Below are positions 1-14,126 of a stretch of DNA of 60,000 nucleotides, in pieces (within the stretch, counting starts at the first letter, position 1; each line of letters begins with the position of its first letter). The notes below the pieces were generated by a model. That model was not told the DNA's origin. It did no database searches and was given only the letters and a program-made list of their open reading frames with translations. The DNA is from Membranipora membranacea (lineage: Eukaryota; Bryozoa; Gymnolaemata; Cheilostomatida; Membraniporidae): NCBI GenBank assembly GCA_914767715.1, contig OU612069.1, positions 436,001 through 496,000 of the forward strand, given 5' to 3'. The translations under genes were made by a program, and so were the position numbers.

Positions 1-187
1 GAAGCAGGAAGTTGTGACCGGAGAAAGTTGGTATGGAACAAGATCAACTCCAAGCCAGAGCATATCAGTGTTCTCGCAGTTGTATAATATAGCCAGGTTT
101 AGCTACTGTCCCCATCCTTATACTTATACCATCGATACCAAGACCCGGTAATTTGGGGATACATATTCAAGACAGTTGCAACAGCAT

Positions 188-250
188 AAGATGAGCCGGG
201 GGCCGTCGGGCGAGGGGCAAAAGTCTGGGGGGCTCAGACTAAAGATGAGC
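188..250 (+). repeat. Short GC-rich insertion, copy 1, between 9-bp direct repeats
   Basis: A GC-rich tract of about 45 bp (197-241) sits in AT-rich DNA between two exact copies of AAGATGAGC (188-196 and 242-250). The tract contains GGGGGCCGTCGGGCG and GTCTGGGGGG and ends in AGACTA. A second copy in inverted orientation lies at 3441-3494. The direct repeats look like target-site duplications of a very small non-autonomous element. That reading is an inference. Confidence 0.5.
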
Positions 251-563
251 AAGCGTCAGAAGCTTTCTAGGTAGCATCAAACGATAAAACCAGACTTGCA
301 ATCTGATCATCAGCAATAAGCTTTATGGTAATTTTAACCGAGTTCATTCTTATCAGAGTTGTTATCTCAGTAGCTTTCATTGTTTTATTTGATGTATGGC
401 TGTGAAAAACTATAAACTATAAACAAAAAACAACAATGAATTTCATTAAAACCATCATGACAACTAAATCATATAACAGTGGATTTGAATTCAGCAGCAT
501 CTTCAATTTTATTCATAATTTCGATTGATCCAACATTAAAAGGAAAAAAAGATGCAGCTATCT

Positions 564-613
564 TAGTCTAAGTGCTCAGACTTAGACTACAGCTATCTAT
601 CTATCTATCTATC
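564..613. repeat. Small hairpin followed by CTAT microsatellite
   Basis: TAGTCTAAG (564-572) pairs with CTTAGACTA (581-589) across an 8-nt loop. A CTAT microsatellite of about five units follows (593-613). No gene is seen between 1 and about 1190; the rest is AT-rich sequence with only short chance ORFs. Confidence 0.6.
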
Positions 614-1187
614 ACTCTATCGAGACATAAGTCCTTGTGGCTGTTTCAAATGCATAACAACTAAAGATGGACTAAATATTGGGAGTAATACAATTGATCA
701 GAAGGACTAAAATGATTGAAAACATAAAACATGAAAAGGCTGGTTTTGAATATACCCACGCTGCAATGCTACTGAACCTAATTTACATGCATCCATATAT
801 CCACATGAGTATAAAATATGCGATAGAAAGGGTGGATGGTTTCACCCTTTCTCAATGACAATTAAAAACAGAATATTGGCTAATTAAATTTCACACTAAG
901 TTCACATTTTTCTCATCATACACGTACAAACACAATACAATGCAGCAACAAACTCTATTTAAGTTCATGGCCTTTATACAGTTACACATGGCGCAATGTT
1001 CGCTTTGGCATGTGCATAAAAGGGATCAGCCATACAGAGGCGGATCAGTACAATCATCAAGTGTGACAACTCCCGAGGTTCAATAAGTCAATCACTAGGG
1101 TGAATCTGTAGCAGGCACCTAACAGTGAATATATACAGGTTACAAAACTGCAACAGCAAGCCCTGAGGTTGGGAGCTATATTTACAA

Positions 1188-2512
1188 TTAACCGGAGAGA
1201 AGATGTTCCTTCAGCTTGTAGGCCATCAGCATAACTCTGGAATAGGTATGGATGCTACGGCTCTTTTACTGAATTGAGAAAATTGAGAAAAATTAAATAT
1301 ATTTAAATTGTACATATTAAGATGTTGAGTTGTGCAATAAATATCAAGGAGCAGATAACTTCCTTCTGTAACAAACTTCTAGCAGGACTTCTAGCCTTCT
1401 ATCAGGGAGGGTGCTTATATTGACTGAAAAATACTACATTGTGCTATCAGACACAACTAACAAAACACGAGAGCGCCTTATATGCTCTCAACTGTATTCA
1501 ACTTGCGAGAATCCACCTGACTACTTAAACCATTTAACTTTTTTGACCATCTTATTGACTTACGCATCAGACTTGTACTTTTCTCTGACGGCTTGCTGGG
1601 GCTGATCTGCAACCTGCTTAAGTGTTGTTTATAATTTCTGTAAGCAGACAGCCACCTCGGACTGCGAGTATTGAGTGATCTATAAGAGAAAAGCATGTTG
1701 CATTAGAATGAATTACAAAAAGTAACAATAATATGGCAGCTAGCGTGTTTTCTGACATATCAGAATGGGCAAGAGTATCAAGCAAGTATTCAAAATCTCA
1801 ACCTCAAAATCAGGAAGAAGATTATCAGCCTCAACGACCTCACCATAGTCTATGAAGCCTATTATTACCAAGCATTTGTAAACTGTGCGAGACTCCACCA
1901 ACATAGTAGACCATCAACGAGTAGCTTAGTTGAATAAAAGCCAAGACTCCGAAAACATGATTCATAATGTGTTACATTCCATCTTTATGTCTGAGAGTTT
2001 GACATGTTTATAAGGTACCACATGAGCAGCGAGGAATAGAGATGAGGCAGCTATCATACTGGGTCTGTGCACCAGATAGTTATCACAGTCCAGCAGAGAC
2101 AACTTCATTATGTACTGAAGATAAAACACAAAAATTATTAATTTAAATTTAATGTACATCTGAAATGACATTTGATATAGTACTTGGGGATATGCTTGGG
2201 ACAAACTCTCACACGAACAGTCCACATTTGCCTGATTCATTGTATATATATATATATATCCATATATATAAATATATATATATATATCCATATATATACA
2301 TATACTTATATATATAATATGGCATCAAGGTGGATGTTCATGTTGAGGAGGATACCTAATGATAGAGGTACGTAACTAACAAAGAGAACCCAAATATTCA
2401 GCGTACAGAGAGAGGAAAACCTGCGCTGCACCTCAACAGGATGGTTTGTGTAATCGTGAGACTTCTGTTCGACAAGAATTGTACGCTACTGAAGCAAAAG
2501 ATTTGATCTCGC
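1188..2512 (-). pseudogene. Cyclin A-like exons, probably a decayed gene or fragment
   Basis: Several minus-strand blocks bounded by splice-like sites match the cyclin C-terminal fold, read in order from 2512 down. Block 2512-about 2450 has an EIKSF...YNSCRTEVSRL pattern, like the EVAEF...Y...VLRM stretch of cyclin A. Block 2355-about 2320 has ILLNMNIHLDA, like the helix after it. Block 2114-2019 follows a TTCAG acceptor and has LSLLDCDNYL, then PSMIAASSLFLA, close to cyclin A LSLIDADPYLKYLPS..IA. Block 1637-1564 has LKQVADQPQQAVREKYKS, close to cyclin A LK...QQ.IREKYK, and ends at GC|GTAAGT. Block 1254-1188 would be the C-terminus. If the 1637 acceptor (TTACAG) is used, the frame contains TAA at 1629-1631. 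The first block runs into a stop, and the donor after 2019 (GTACCT) is weak. I did not find the N-terminal cyclin box. A diverged live gene is the alternative. Confidence 0.5.
2243..2312. repeat. (TA)n-rich microsatellite
   Basis: An interrupted TA/CATATA tract with several runs of TATATATA. It lies inside the decayed cyclin-like region and gives rise to spurious Ile/Tyr-rich ORFs on both strands. Confidence 0.85.
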
Positions 2513-2519
2513 CTGCAAT

Positions 2520-5370
2520 ATAAACTGACTGGCAAAGGTGACAACAAAAGGGGAGACAACTCAAATATTGACGCATTTGAACAAATTTGAACTAATGCTG
2601 ATTTGACAAACTCATTGAGGCCAGTGGACTTTTGTACAGGTACCTCAGTCTACAGACATACCTGATAACAGAGAGCTCTGACTTGTGTGACTTCTAATAG
2701 GGTAACCAGTTCACCACACTGGACTTGTGGGATTTTACATCAAACAGGATGAAAATTTACAGCGGTCGTCTACGCTCATCTCTACAAATAGAGTTATTAC
2801 ATCAGCTACATTAACATGCCATGCTGTGTCTAAAATGATATTATCAGCAAGTAGAAAAAAAAGACCTTATTTCATCCGATGTTTTGGCCTAATTTTTAAA
2901 GATAATGATATTACAATGTGACGCAATGGACGAAAAATATTCTGAATATAATTCATAGCAAGATGGATGGTCAATATTTTGCCGGAATTTGACTTCAATA
3001 TTGAACCCCCCTACCCGATTGGAGGATAAGACCCATATAGTGTTTCTCAGTTTTGATTTCTGTATCATCACCATGTGGCAACAAGACGTCCAGCATAGCT
3101 TGAAAGATACAATTAGGAAGGATCTCCAATCCTGTTCCCTCAATGAATAGGATGCTCAGGACAGGATTAGATGGAGAAGTTTGATAGAGCTAGGCCTCCG
3201 GCAGACACCCGCTACCCGAACAGGACAGAGCGGAGATAGGTGGGGATAGAGGACAACATACTAAATAAAATTATCTTGGATTTGCCAAGTCATTATTGTA
3301 AACATAAATTATCACATCGTCTTAGAGATAAATCAAATAACACAGGTATCATACTTTTATACCACTAATTCAGCCCCAAAGGTTTGCATTGATATTTCTA
3401 TCCATTGAGTTTTGTTTTAATAGACTGAGCTCTCTGAGACTAGTCTTGGCCCCCCAGACTTTGCCCCACGCCCGACGGCCCCCCGACGACGGGACTCTGA
3501 GACAAGTGTGTTGATTTAACAACGCTGAACCCAAGAGCTACCAGAATGAGGGAGTTTCTGTCACCGTGTTTCACGCTACCTCCTATTTTCAACTTGCAGT
3601 GGGGATGAATTAAGGCGCCGAACCCGCAGAGTTCAATTCACAACTTTCCAATATCTTTAGCCCTGCAACATGCGACAGAAACACAGGCAAAAAAATTCCG
3701 TTTGAGTTAATCGGTCAGAATGGGAAAAGATGCGTCTCTCCATACTATATTTTTACACCAGAAATGCATCGTAGGTACTGAATACAAGTGTCAATTTAAA
3801 TTTCAGTCAACCTATTAATGTTATTAATCTTTCCATGTTAATTACTGTGTTTCAAACCAAGTATGTAAACCATTGTGCAAAGAAATAGGAAATACCACAA
3901 ACACAAACTTTACATCAATGCATCCCACAATGCAGCCCTCTCACAATTTTAGTAAAGCAAAAAAGCAAAATCGTTGTTTAGAGAGGACTATGCAGGGTTA
4001 ATTCAAATTTGAGTTGGGGTGATTAATGGGGATTGTTTATGGGGGGGGGGGGGGTTATTTAGGCGGTGGTTAGGGGTGATCGATCCAAAACCTAGTCCCA
4101 AATGCAGCTAATCGGATATCACATCAAAGTGAATATTCTTGTTGAAGACGGTACCTTATGATAGATATGCTGTGGACTTAACAACTGAAGTCACTTTTCA
4201 TGTGATAGGAACGTAACTGAGTTGGTACATCTAGACAAAAGTTAGCTTGCGTTAATTAATATGATATTATAACATTAACTCATCTACAAACTTTAAATCA
4301 GTCACAGACTCCTGAGTTTTACCGCTGACAATGACACTCTAAATTTTAACCTGGTTGGCAGCAGTCATTCAACTTGTAACGATCAATAAACAATTCTGAG
4401 ATACAAAAATGGTGGTTGAAATAAGACGCTCATCGCTAAGTAAACAAAAAACCAACATTGAGAAAAATGTGTTTATTGTTATTAAAGTAAAACAAATTTT
4501 GCCAGTGGTTTATTTTAACCTAGTCAAAAACATGGCCTGTGACAAGGCTAAGATTGCAACTGTGAAAAACAACACAACTTTATAACTCTTAACTTCTCAA
4601 TAGGGTAGAAACTGACCAGGATTAAGCCAAACATTGGGGTGTTGTCTGTACACTTCCAACGTTGGCCTGAGTCCCAGGCTAGGAAGAAACTCATATCAGT
4701 ATATTGTAGATTATGTTCTTGCCCCGACCCCTGAAGTGAACATGAGGCAGCATCCTCCCCATACCCATCACTGTCACCAAATGTCTCATCACTGTTGGCT
4801 GATGAAATTTTGTACTCAGCATATTCTTTTGAACGAGGCTTGTTCATGGGTGCCCTTATGCTTTTTATATTATTGGCATCAACAAGTTTTAGCAAGATTA
4901 GCAATGACTATGAGTATTTATAATCTTTGAGATTAGTTAGCCAGGAATCGTAAAAAAACATATATTGGACCATATTATAGTAATCGGGCCATGAATTGAT
5001 GGTTGTGCAATAGACTTCAGCTGTCACCTTATCAAAAAGCGATTATGAGGTGTGATGATTAGGTATTTCCCCGATATAAATCGGATCATAACAGCACTAC
5101 TGAATACTGTACTCTGGAATTATTACGGGCTACGCCTACAATACGCTATAGCTATAGTATGCTTTGAGCTTTGAACAAAGAGGAAACATTACAACGAGTG
5201 ATCAATAGATCTGCATGTTGTATTGGTGCTTAGCAACGGGTAAACAAAAGAGCAGTCAATGAGCTCAGTGACACAAAATATCACTCTGTCTCTGAACCAT
5301 TAGGTGCACTGTAACGACACAACTCTTAGGCGCATAGTTGGACATCAGTATTCCAGAGACAATCTTCGAA
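2520..5370. other. Intergenic; no intact gene
   Basis: This 2.8-kb stretch has short ORFs on both strands but no convincing gene. About 60-70 bp at 4108-4178 (minus strand, after an ATCATAAG acceptor-like site) resembles the cyclin-like block at 2320-2375, at roughly 70% identity by eye. Minus-strand open stretches at 2889-3143 and 4548-4904 look mildly coding but match nothing I recognise. A G14 homopolymer lies at 4041-4054. Confidence 0.5.
3432..3503 (-). repeat. Short GC-rich insertion, copy 2 (inverted)
   Basis: CTCTGAGAC occurs at 3432-3440 and again at 3495-3503. Between them is a 54-bp GC-rich tract whose reverse complement matches copy 1 at 197-241 over about 40 positions: GGGGGCCGTCGGGCG, then GGGGCAAAGTCTGGGGGG, ending AGACTA. 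The two flanking 9-bp repeats differ from those of copy 1. That is expected for independent insertions, not for one duplicated block. Confidence 0.5.
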
Positions 5371-5371
5371 A

Positions 5372-7210
5372 ATGGCTCAGGCAGGCTCTATTCGCGTAGC
5401 CCCAGCTCCTGCAGCAGGTAAAAATAAGCATATAGAAAACTTTTCTGTTATCTTTAGATTCTGCTAACATTGTCATTGACAAATAAAAATGAATAACATT
5501 CATGATAAACAATTTAATTAGTACCATATAACTCTCGACAAGGCATAATGTTATCCTTTGATTGTTGCTGTCAATTATATAGACTGTAGAATAGAACTCT
5601 TTTTGTGAATTGCAGAAAGGAAACAGCATAATACACTGGGACTTCATATAACTGCTATTCGTAAGTTCCTCACAGACCATCCGCGAGTCATAAGTGACCA
5701 TCTCACAACGTCACAGATCAACAGGGCATTCGTAAAACCTGAATCGGAAGGGACAAATAAACCATTCATTGATAAGTATATCGGTGAAAAGGATCCCGAA
5801 ACAGGAGTGCCTCTCATATCTCAGGCCACAGTGTTTGTGTCACATGCGTGGAAGTATAAATTCAATGACGTCGTGGTAAGCGTCATGGAACAATATGCCA
5901 GCAAACATCCCTATGCCTATTTCTGGTTTGATCTATTCACGAACAATCAAAACGAGGTAATCAATAAAGATTTTGACTGGTTCAGCACTACTTTTCGTAG
6001 CAGTATACGGGAAATAGGTCAGGTACTTCTTGTTCTCTCACCGTGGAATGACCCGATTCCTATTCGTAGAGCGTGGTGTCTGTTTGAGATTCACAATGCC
6101 GTTATTGAGTCTGAGGTAGAGCTAACAGTAGATATCCCTCTGGATGAGGTGGAGGAGCTGAAGGAAGGTGTCATACAAGAATCTGGGTGCCTGATTCAAG
6201 CTTTAGCTGATATCCAGGCTGAAAAAGCCGAGGCTACTACTCAGTTCGATCGAGAGCAAATATTCAAGGCTATTAGGAAATTGAATGGCGGCTTTTCACA
6301 GGTAAACCAACGAGTGAAGGATCAACTGAGAAGCTGGTACATGAATCAATTAGAGCTTCTCATAAACAGAACACCAGAAGATACCACACTCATGCGGAGT
6401 AGTGCTCATGTAATGAGAGGCTTCGCATTTTATGATCAGTCGCTTTTCCATTATCAGAATGCACTTCGTATAGACATCGAACTATATGGTAAAAATCATA
6501 TAAATGTGGGTGATTCATACCACGGAATGGCTGGTGTGTACTATTTCAAAGGGAATCATGAACAAGCTCTCCGATATTACAATAAATCATTAGAAATCAG
6601 AAGAGAGTGCTTAGGAGACAATCACGTCAAAGTTGCTGACGCTTACAACAACATAGGCGCCTTATTCAACGGGAAAAGTGACTATAATACAGCTCTCCAT
6701 TACCACTATAACTCGCTCAAAATCAAAATGGACACATTAGGTGAGAATCATGCTGATGTGGCTACCTCCTACAGCAACATAGCTGCTGTGTACCTCGATA
6801 AAGGTGACAACGATAAAGCTCTGTATTACTACAACAAATCTCTCCAAATCGGACTGGACACATTAGGTGAGAATCATCCTGGTGTGGGACACAACTACAA
6901 CAGCATGGGTGTAGTGTACAAAAAGATAGGTGACTATGATAGAGCTCTGAGCTACTACAATAAAGCAGTAAAGATCAGACTGGACACATTAGGTGAGAAT
7001 CATCCTGCTGTAGCTCACTCCTACTATACCATGGCTATGGTGTATCGGTACGCTAAACGTGACTATGAGAAAGCTGTGGATTATTTCACTAAAGCGCTCA
7101 CCATATATAAGAGAGTGCACGGTGATAGCCATCCGAATGTGGCTGAATGTCGCTGTAATATCACACTGCTCCGCCTGCAAAGAGTATTTTGCTGTTGCTT
7201 ATTTTTGTGA
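5372..7210 (+). CDS. TIR-like domain + kinesin-light-chain-type TPR protein
   Basis: Two exons, 5372-5417 and 5616-7210, give 546 aa. The intron starts GTAAAA and ends TTGCAG, phase 1. The ATG at 5372 opens MAQAGSIRVAPAPAA; exon 2 is in frame with it. Residues about 85-185 form a TIR-like domain: VFVSHAW at 88-94, LLVLSPW near 153-159 and RRAWCLFE ending at Glu173. That glutamate occupies the position of the catalytic glutamate of TIR NADases (plant TIR WCLxE). A helical linker follows. From about 286 to 534 there are six roughly 42-residue TPRs of the kinesin-light-chain type, several with LGENHP(A/D)VA linkers. TIR and TPR suggest an intracellular sensor or scaffold; NAD cleavage is inferred, not shown. 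The C-terminus is Cys/Leu-rich (VFCCCLFL). The gene converges on PSMD7. Confidence 0.92.
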
Positions 7211-7413
7211 TTTCTCTAATTACCAGTGCACTTTTATCGAAGTTTTGCCGCCCCGCCCCCTCCCAGGTTATCATATTGCCCTTATATTATCTTATTATTA
7301 TTTCACCTACGTGTAAAATGTATCATAAATTACTTAAACTTGACGATTTCTCAGCGATATTTATACTTCCTGTTTATTATACTGCACTATAATTCCAAAA
7401 TATTATAAATCAT

Positions 7414-7419
7414 AATAAA
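7414..7419 (+). terminator. Poly(A) signal AATAAA for the TIR/TPR gene
   Basis: AATAAA lies about 200 nt after the stop codon at 7208-7210, in AT-rich 3' sequence. It is the first canonical signal downstream on the plus strand. Confidence 0.6.
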
Positions 7420-7692
7420 TTTGTGAACTTTTGATGATTATCAGCCAAGCGGCTGACATCTTACAACACAGGAACATTAATATTTTGGTCCGTATTTTTG
7501 TAAATTAACGCATGTCATTTGGATATTAAATTAACCGAATGTTCTAATGGATTGTACTTAGTTGATTGTTTGCTGCCCACAAATAGAGTTGAGCTGCTGT
7601 TGGTAGACATTTTTGTTCAGATGGAGAAGTATTCAAAACAAACAGGCTGATATCTAAGGCTAAGCATGAGATCGTTTCCAGTGAAGTCCTTG

Positions 7693-7739
7693 TTTATTTT
7701 GGCATGAACGAAAGTTAAATCACTGATATTTACTTTATT
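7693..7739 (-). terminator. Candidate poly(A) signals for PSMD7
   Basis: Two minus-strand AATAAA motifs (complement of 7693-7698 and 7734-7739) lie 210-256 nt beyond the PSMD7 stop. This puts the 3' ends of the two convergent genes roughly 300 bp apart. About 270 bp of AT-rich sequence between them shows nothing else. Confidence 0.5.
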
Positions 7740-7948
7740 ATCAATTTTACCATCAATACACAAAAATTCTTCAACTTTATAACACATTTGAAAATGTCGG
7801 GCAGAAATAGAACATGAGCTTTCACTGGAAAAAATATAACTATACATAGTATTGAATTGACAGTTATATATACTTGAGAGTAAAATTTACATAGCGGAGA
7901 AAACTGAGGGTTATTTAGAGTTTAATGTAGATGTCAGAAGTTTAATTA

Positions 7949-12138
<4,190 letters not shown>

Positions 12139-12732
12139 ATTTACAGTGTAATATTGACAGACAAAAATATAAAATCTTTATTTCTCATTCAATTTTCTCT
12201 TTTCATTCTCTGTAGCCCAGCAGTGAATTCCTCTAACATGATCATTTGTTTAGAATTATGACCAATGAAATAGCAGGAATCTGCGATTTGGCCAATCAGT
12301 GAGCTTGAATTTATTGTTTCCCGTTTGCAATAACATTACCTTCTTTTGCCAGAGAAACAAAATCTAAAGGAGAATCAGAATTCATCTCCTTTCTCTTGTT
12401 TGAACAACAACAACAACTGCACTGCACTTACTTAGGCCTACTATCAGCATTTAATGAGGCATAAATAAAAAAAATGTCTCAACAGTCATCACACATTCTC
12501 ATGTTCTAGCTTTATTCATTTAGCCAAACAATCATTATTAGTCTTTTACAGTCCTTGTTTGGCTCTGGACGGATTATTTCCAGTAGTACGAACTCACTCA
12601 TTTACCTGTTTTCATTATAAGTCTAATGATAAATATAACAGCTCTCTGTCATGGGCACCTTGGGCTTGCAAACCTGCAGTCAGTCAGTCTTCAACTCTTT
12701 AATGTCATGTGCGTGCTCAGAAATGAAGCTCT
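12139..12732. other. Intergenic region upstream of PSMD7
   Basis: AT-rich sequence between the PSMD7 start and the LINE fragment. It should hold the PSMD7 promoter. I see no clear TATA box, as is usual for a housekeeping gene, and no ORF of note. Confidence 0.5.
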
Positions 12733-13565
12733 CAAGTTCTCATCTACATAAATGACTTGCCTGACTCAGTCAGTGACATGCAATGTTAGTCTGTACGCAG
12801 ATGACACTCTGCTATACTCCGTTGTCCGGAATGACGACGATGAGAACAAGTCCCAAGACGACATTGACTCCCTTCATGACTGGTCTAAAAGATGGAAGAT
12901 GCCCTTCAATACAACCAAATGTGAAGTCATCATCTTTGGCAACAACAGTAGAGTGCCGCTCACCTATACACTGGGTGGTGTCCCACTTAAGTCTGTCCCA
13001 GAAGCAACATACCTAGGTGTTACATTTCAGTCAGACCTGAAATTCAACAGACACATCACAGCTGAAGTGAATACTGCCAACAAAGTCCTAGGAAGTATAA
13101 AGCTTGCTCTCCACAATGCCCCAGAGAAAGCCAAACTGCTGGCTTACACCAGTCTGTGCAGGCCTGTCTTAGAATATGCTGACACTCTCTGGGACCCAGC
13201 TGGCAACTCTACAGCAGAAGAAATCGAGCTGACACAAAGCAAGGCTATACGCTTTGTCAAAGGCATAAAAGGAAGGCGCGGCATAACGGATGCAATCTCC
13301 CAACTAGAACTCTAGCCCCTCAAAGACAGGAGAAAAAACCACAGACTCTCTTTGCTGATAAGAATCTTCTCTGATGAAGAAAATCATGAGGCCCTATCCT
13401 CAGCGTACGACGAGGTCATCAACAACCGAGCCAACGCCACCATGGTGACAAGAGCTGCTACGCGGGGAGAACCAACTTTTTGCTTCTTCCAAACTGTACC
13501 ACAACAGTTTTTTGCCCAGGACTGTAAGAGACCTAAGGCTTGGGCCATCCAATACTCAACCCTAA
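12733..13565 (+). mobile_element. Degenerate non-LTR retrotransposon, RT C-terminal part
   Basis: LIYINDLPDSV begins near 12739 in one frame. After a frameshift, NVSLYADDTLLY (the RT catalytic YADD) starts near 12785 in another. The long frame continues through the thumb region (ATYLGVTF, SLCRPVLEYAD) to an in-frame TAG at 13313-13315, then on as PLKDRRKNHRL. A further shift restores the typical C-terminus YHNSFLPRTVRDL, ending TAA at 13563-13565. This is a 5'-truncated CR1/Jockey-type LINE with at least two frameshifts and one nonsense codon; it is not functional. It lies head-to-head with PSMD7. Confidence 0.88.
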
Positions 13566-13639
13566 TGACCGCTATATGCTGTTACCCCTGCCTAAACCAC
13601 TGGGTTTTTGCTCACAAATGGTAAATATATGAGGCACTC

Positions 13640-14126
13640 CCATTTATGCCCTAGGGCTTTATTAGAGTGTTCTACAATCATCGAGGTAAGATTCGAGGTA
13701 AAATTCAAGTTGTGTGTCGCAGTGGTTTTGGGACTCTTTTGAGTAAACCTGAACAAAGGCATATTACAGGCTCACAAGGCCTAGGAGACCATGCTCCCAT
13801 TAGTATTATTCTAATGAATTTTGAGGTCATTGCTGATTTAGTACTGGTGCGCCAATTACCTAGTCAAGTTGTTTTTGTTCAGATTTAAATAATCTGGAGT
13901 TTCCTGTTTGTTTGTTGTGCACATCTCAACTGCAGTAAAAAGATTCCCCACTTTGTGTTCAGACCTGTGTGGGGTCAGAGAAGGTATAGTGTGGAGTTTT
14001 TGACATAGGTCGGGGTAATTCAAGTACAACACATAGATTCAAGAGAACATAATCCTCTCGTTATTGAAAACTTGTACCTCTCTAATTGTAGACCTAAGTT
14101 TGAGCAATCATTAGAAGTTAAACAGA
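13640..14126. other. Intergenic / GPALPP1 upstream region
   Basis: About 490 bp between the LINE fragment and the GPALPP1 start codon. Short ORFs only; no clear TATA box. It presumably contains the GPALPP1 promoter and 5'UTR. Confidence 0.4.

Noticed and set aside
7059-7408. Overlapping plus-strand ORFs across the end of the TIR/TPR gene
   Set aside because: Other frames of the real coding exon and its AT-rich 3'UTR; no supporting features.
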